A stretch of DNA of 64,000 nt, from positions 124,001 through 188,000 of the forward strand of contig NZ_ATGG01000013.1 of NCBI RefSeq assembly GCF_000413855.1, in the 5' to 3' direction. Positions within the stretch are counted from its first letter, which is position 1. Each line of letters starts with the position of its first letter. The notes below the pieces were generated by a model. It saw only the letters and a program-made list of their open reading frames with translations, had not been told where the DNA came from and searched no databases. The stretch is from Acinetobacter gyllenbergii CIP 110306 = MTCC 11365 (lineage in GTDB: Bacteria; Pseudomonadota; Gammaproteobacteria; Pseudomonadales; Moraxellaceae). The translations under genes and the position numbers were made by a program. Positions 61,596-64,000 of this stretch are shown here, piece by piece.

Positions 61596-62246
61596 TTATG
61601 CGAAACATCCTGAAAGTTTTCTAAGATGACTGAGAGAGCCTTCTAGAATCAGAACATCATCCGTTTTTAGCGTGAAATTGGCATCTGTTTCATAGAGAAT
61701 TTGCTGATCTCGTTTTAATAAAAGTAATTTGATATTGGGTTCTTGTTTTAAGATCCCAGATAAATTCACATTATTGAGATTTTCATTGACTGGAACTTTT
61801 ACAATGTAGTGATCATCATCCAATGCCATATAGCGACTGACCATCGGATAATTGAGGGCTTGGGCAACGCGAACCCCCATATCCTCTTCAGGATGAATAA
61901 TTTTACTAACATTTAAATGGGACAGAATAGTGTGATGTGCTTTGGTTTTGGCTTTAACCAAGATTTTTTCCACACCAAGGTTTTTTAGATTTAAAACACA
62001 GAGAATACTGGCTTCAATATCTTCACCAATAGCCACGACCACTGCATCACAATTCTGGATATTGAGTTCTTCTAAAACATGTTCGTCGGTAGCATCCGCA
62101 ATCACCGCATGGGTAATGCGATCTGCAAGACTTTCGACATTGCGTTTGATGGTATCAATACCAATGACATCATGATTAAGTTTGGTTAGCTCCAATGCAA
62201 CAGTTGCCCCAAAACTCCCTAACCCGATGACTGCAAACTGTGCCAT
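61596..62246 (-). CDS. ktrA: KtrA-type RCK regulator of K+ uptake
   Basis: 216 residues. Rossmann motif G8-L-G10-S-F-G13 binds ATP/ADP or NAD(H), followed by the RCK_C ligand domain (~135-215). In Ktr systems an octameric ring of KtrA opens KtrB. The order ktrA-ktrB with one base between is typical. c-di-AMP, which binds RCK_C in Firmicutes, is probably not the ligand here. Confidence 0.9.
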   Translation of the reverse strand: MAQFAVIGLGSFGATVALELTKLNHDVIGIDTIKRNVESLADRITHAVIADATDEHVLEELNIQNCDAVVVAIGEDIEASILCVLNLKNLGVEKILVKAKTKAHHTILSHLNVSKIIHPEEDMGVRVAQALNYPMVSRYMALDDDHYIVKVPVNENLNNVNLSGILKQEPNIKLLLLKRDQQILYETDANFTLKTDDVLILEGSLSHLRKLSGCFA

Positions 62247-62361
62247 AACTGTCCTTAACTAAATGATAAAAATGTCTTTTTATCCATTTTAAAATGGAAT
62301 GCTTTTCGATGTGTAATGATTTTGTTTGCGATCACAGATAAAAGATCAAAATCATCAGATA

Positions 62362-62391
62362 AAAATAAAGCCGACATGAGGTCGGCTTTAA
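62362..62391 (-). terminator. Intrinsic terminator of ilvA
   Basis: AAAGCCGAC-ATGAG-GTCGGCTTT hairpin; on the minus strand T-rich sequence follows. Confidence 0.8.
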
Positions 62392-62404
62392 GTGATGAGA
62401 CGGT

Positions 62405-63943
62405 TTATTTAAGGAAACGTTTGTAACCTGTATTGTCACTGATCTCAGCATAAGGATAAGTAATTTTCTCTAATGTTTCGATCAACCCATCTGGATTTTG
62501 TTTTGCATCAGTTGCTTCTAGACCAACAAGAACACGGCCTTCTGCTGCACCATGGTTACGATAATGGAATAGGGTGATATTGTGGGTTGGTCCTAAACGC
62601 TCCAAGAAAGTGAGTAATGCACCTGGACGCTCAGGAAACTCAACGCGGAACAAGCGCTCATTTTCAATATTGGCATGACCACCGATCAGGTAACGAATAT
62701 GCAGTTTAGCCACCTCATCGTCAGACAGGTCATCGACTTCATACTGTTGTTTTAGCATCTCATGAATTTCATGGCGCTCAGTTTCACCACCTTTTAAACT
62801 GATACCCACAAAGACCTGAGCCAGTTTACTTGCGCTGGCACGGTAGTTAAATTCAGTAATATTACGACCTTGTAGCGCACGACAGAAGTTCAGGAACGCG
62901 CCTTTTTGCTCAGGAATCGTCACTGCATAAATAGCTTCACGACGTTCACCTAATTCGGTACGTTCAGCAATATAGCGTAAACGGTCAAAGTTCATGTTGG
63001 CACCACACACGATTGAGACCATGTTCTTGCCAGTTAATTGGTGTTCTGCCACATACTTTTTGATACCCGCTAAGGCCATTGCACCTGATGGTTCAACAAT
63101 GCTGCGGTTTTCATCAAAGGTATCTTTGATTGCTGCACAGATTTCATCAGTATTTACAGTGACAATATCAGGGTCAACAATTGGACCTGAGTTGTCTGAT
63201 TTGCGTAGACGGATAATCTCGAATGGTAATTCACCAATTTGTGCCACCGCTGTGCCATCAGCAAACAAACCGACATGCGGTAGCACTACGCGCTCATTGG
63301 TTTCGAGTGCAGCTTTTAAGCAAGCTGATTCTTCATATTCAACACCAATCACTTTAACGTGTGGTGCAACTTCACCTAAATAAGCTGCAACACCTGCAAT
63401 AAGCCCGCCGCCGCCGACAGCTACAAAGACATATTCAACATCACGCCACTGACGTAATAATTCATTGGCAATGGTACCTTGACCCGCAATCACCAGTTCA
63501 TCGTCATAAGGGGGAATAAACACTAAGCCTTCATCTTCGGCACGTTGTTTTGCGTATTTGTTGGCAACGTCGAAGCTATCGCCATGGAGTACAACTTGAC
63601 CACCCAAGCTTTTCACGGCCTGTACTTTAATATCTGGCGTGGTGCTTGGCATAACGATAATGGCATGAATGCCTAATTTTTTTCCAGATAGCGCAACGCC
63701 TTGGGCATGGTTGCCGGCAGATGCGCAAATTACACCACGATCAAGTTGGTCTTTCGGAAGTTGGCTAATACGGTTATAAGCACCGCGTAGCTTAAAAGAG
63801 AAAACAGGTTGTAAATCTTCACGTTTAAATCGAATGTTATTATTAATTTTTTGACTAATTCGTGGAGCTGCTTCAAGCGGTGTTTCAATCGCAACATCGT
63901 AAACCGTTGCTTGTAAAATTTGTCGTACCACACGAGACAGCAT
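62405..63943 (-). CDS. ilvA: Threonine ammonia-lyase (deaminase), biosynthetic
   Basis: About 512 residues from the Met at 63943 (an in-frame ATG two codons upstream is possible). First step of isoleucine synthesis: threonine to 2-oxobutyrate. PLP lysine ~51 in S-F-K-L-R-G-A-Y, and A-V-G-G-G-G-L-I-A-G as the phosphate loop. The C-terminal ~190 residues hold the two ACT-like domains that bind isoleucine (inhibitor) and valine, so it is the biosynthetic, not catabolic, form. Confidence 0.95.
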   Translation of the reverse strand: MLSRVVRQILQATVYDVAIETPLEAAPRISQKINNNIRFKREDLQPVFSFKLRGAYNRISQLPKDQLDRGVICASAGNHAQGVALSGKKLGIHAIIVMPSTTPDIKVQAVKSLGGQVVLHGDSFDVANKYAKQRAEDEGLVFIPPYDDELVIAGQGTIANELLRQWRDVEYVFVAVGGGGLIAGVAAYLGEVAPHVKVIGVEYEESACLKAALETNERVVLPHVGLFADGTAVAQIGELPFEIIRLRKSDNSGPIVDPDIVTVNTDEICAAIKDTFDENRSIVEPSGAMALAGIKKYVAEHQLTGKNMVSIVCGANMNFDRLRYIAERTELGERREAIYAVTIPEQKGAFLNFCRALQGRNITEFNYRASASKLAQVFVGISLKGGETERHEIHEMLKQQYEVDDLSDDEVAKLHIRYLIGGHANIENERLFRVEFPERPGALLTFLERLGPTHNITLFHYRNHGAAEGRVLVGLEATDAKQNPDGLIETLEKITYPYAEISDNTGYKRFLK

Positions 63944-64000
63944 GTTCATCTTCCCTATAACAGTTTAAAATAGGCAATCATTGTAGCAAACCCCTGTGCA

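Noticed and set aside
1..64000. Toxin-antitoxin, restriction-modification, phage-defence or secondary-metabolite cluster
   Set aside because: Proteins were read across the whole window; none carries nuclease-toxin, methyltransferase, reverse transcriptase, NLR, polyketide or non-ribosomal synthase motifs.
1..64000. tRNA or rRNA genes
   Set aside because: No T-psi-C type GGTTCGAATCC box with cloverleaf pairing and no rRNA core sequence was recognised. A tRNAscan-SE run would settle it.

Overview
The window is a chromosomal segment of a gamma-proteobacterium, almost certainly an Acinetobacter species. It is AT-rich, and gene order and protein sequences point to that genus: gspHIJK standing alone, rpsA-ihfB-lapA followed by pyrF, pilZ next to a TatD-type hydrolase, and cydA-cydB-cydX-ybgE preceded by a cydP-like gene. 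The species cannot be fixed from the sequence alone. About 76 protein genes are supported, including one (cydX) of only 33 codons. No tRNA, rRNA, CRISPR array, insertion sequence or prophage was seen.

Layout. 1-6.9 kb: the 3' end of holB, three small secreted or lipoprotein genes, pilZ, a TatD-type nuclease, a TetR regulator, then the type II secretion minor pseudopilins gspH, gspI, gspJ and gspK in overlapping order. 7-11.2 kb: a QueD-like T-fold enzyme, ung, a 3-hydroxyisobutyryl-CoA hydrolase-like protein, tadA, an SRPBCC protein and cmk. 11.3-16.3 kb: rpsA, ihfB and lapA, then a divergent azlCD / XRE-cupin cassette, then pyrF. 16.3-22.2 kb is more accessory: a LysO-type exporter, a TetR regulator convergent with a Bcr/CflA drug efflux gene that has a 32-bp palindromic operator, and a Baeyer-Villiger-type monooxygenase divergent from an AraC regulator. 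22.3-28.5 kb: zapE, glcB (malate synthase G), a 2OG-Fe(II) oxygenase, an HMCES/YedK-like DNA-protein crosslink protein and a MarR regulator. 29-38 kb: an alpha/beta hydrolase, brnQ, map, a LysR regulator, a MESH1-like HD hydrolase, grxD, an argD-type aminotransferase and a CBS protein. 38.4-38.7 kb: two tandem copies of a structured 97-bp non-coding unit that resembles C4-type antisense RNA. 39-44.3 kb: small membrane proteins, ftsY, a Sel1-repeat protein, a nitroreductase, a DUF2057 protein and a GNAT acetyltransferase.

44.3-49 kb is an iron module: a PepSY-type membrane protein with two small membrane proteins faces a TonB-dependent siderophore receptor, and two Fur-box-like sequences lie between them. 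49-52.4 kb is the cytochrome bd operon (cydP-A-B-X-ybgE) behind a long, AT-rich, repeat-containing leader. 52.9-55.5 kb: a PfkB-family kinase, a small Rieske protein, an OB-fold membrane protein and a GNAT gene. 55.6-60.3 kb: a large M16C metallopeptidase, outer-membrane phospholipase A and a C39-like protein whose start abuts the pldA stop codon. 60.3-64 kb: the K+ uptake pair ktrA-ktrB and biosynthetic threonine deaminase ilvA.

Most of the window is ordinary core genome. The items most worth a second look are the tandem C4-like RNA units, a leader with two perfect hairpins of which the second covers a Shine-Dalgarno sequence (39.5-39.6 kb), a GspI prepilin with an unusually long palindrome-bearing leader, the TetR-type operator, and the cyd leader.
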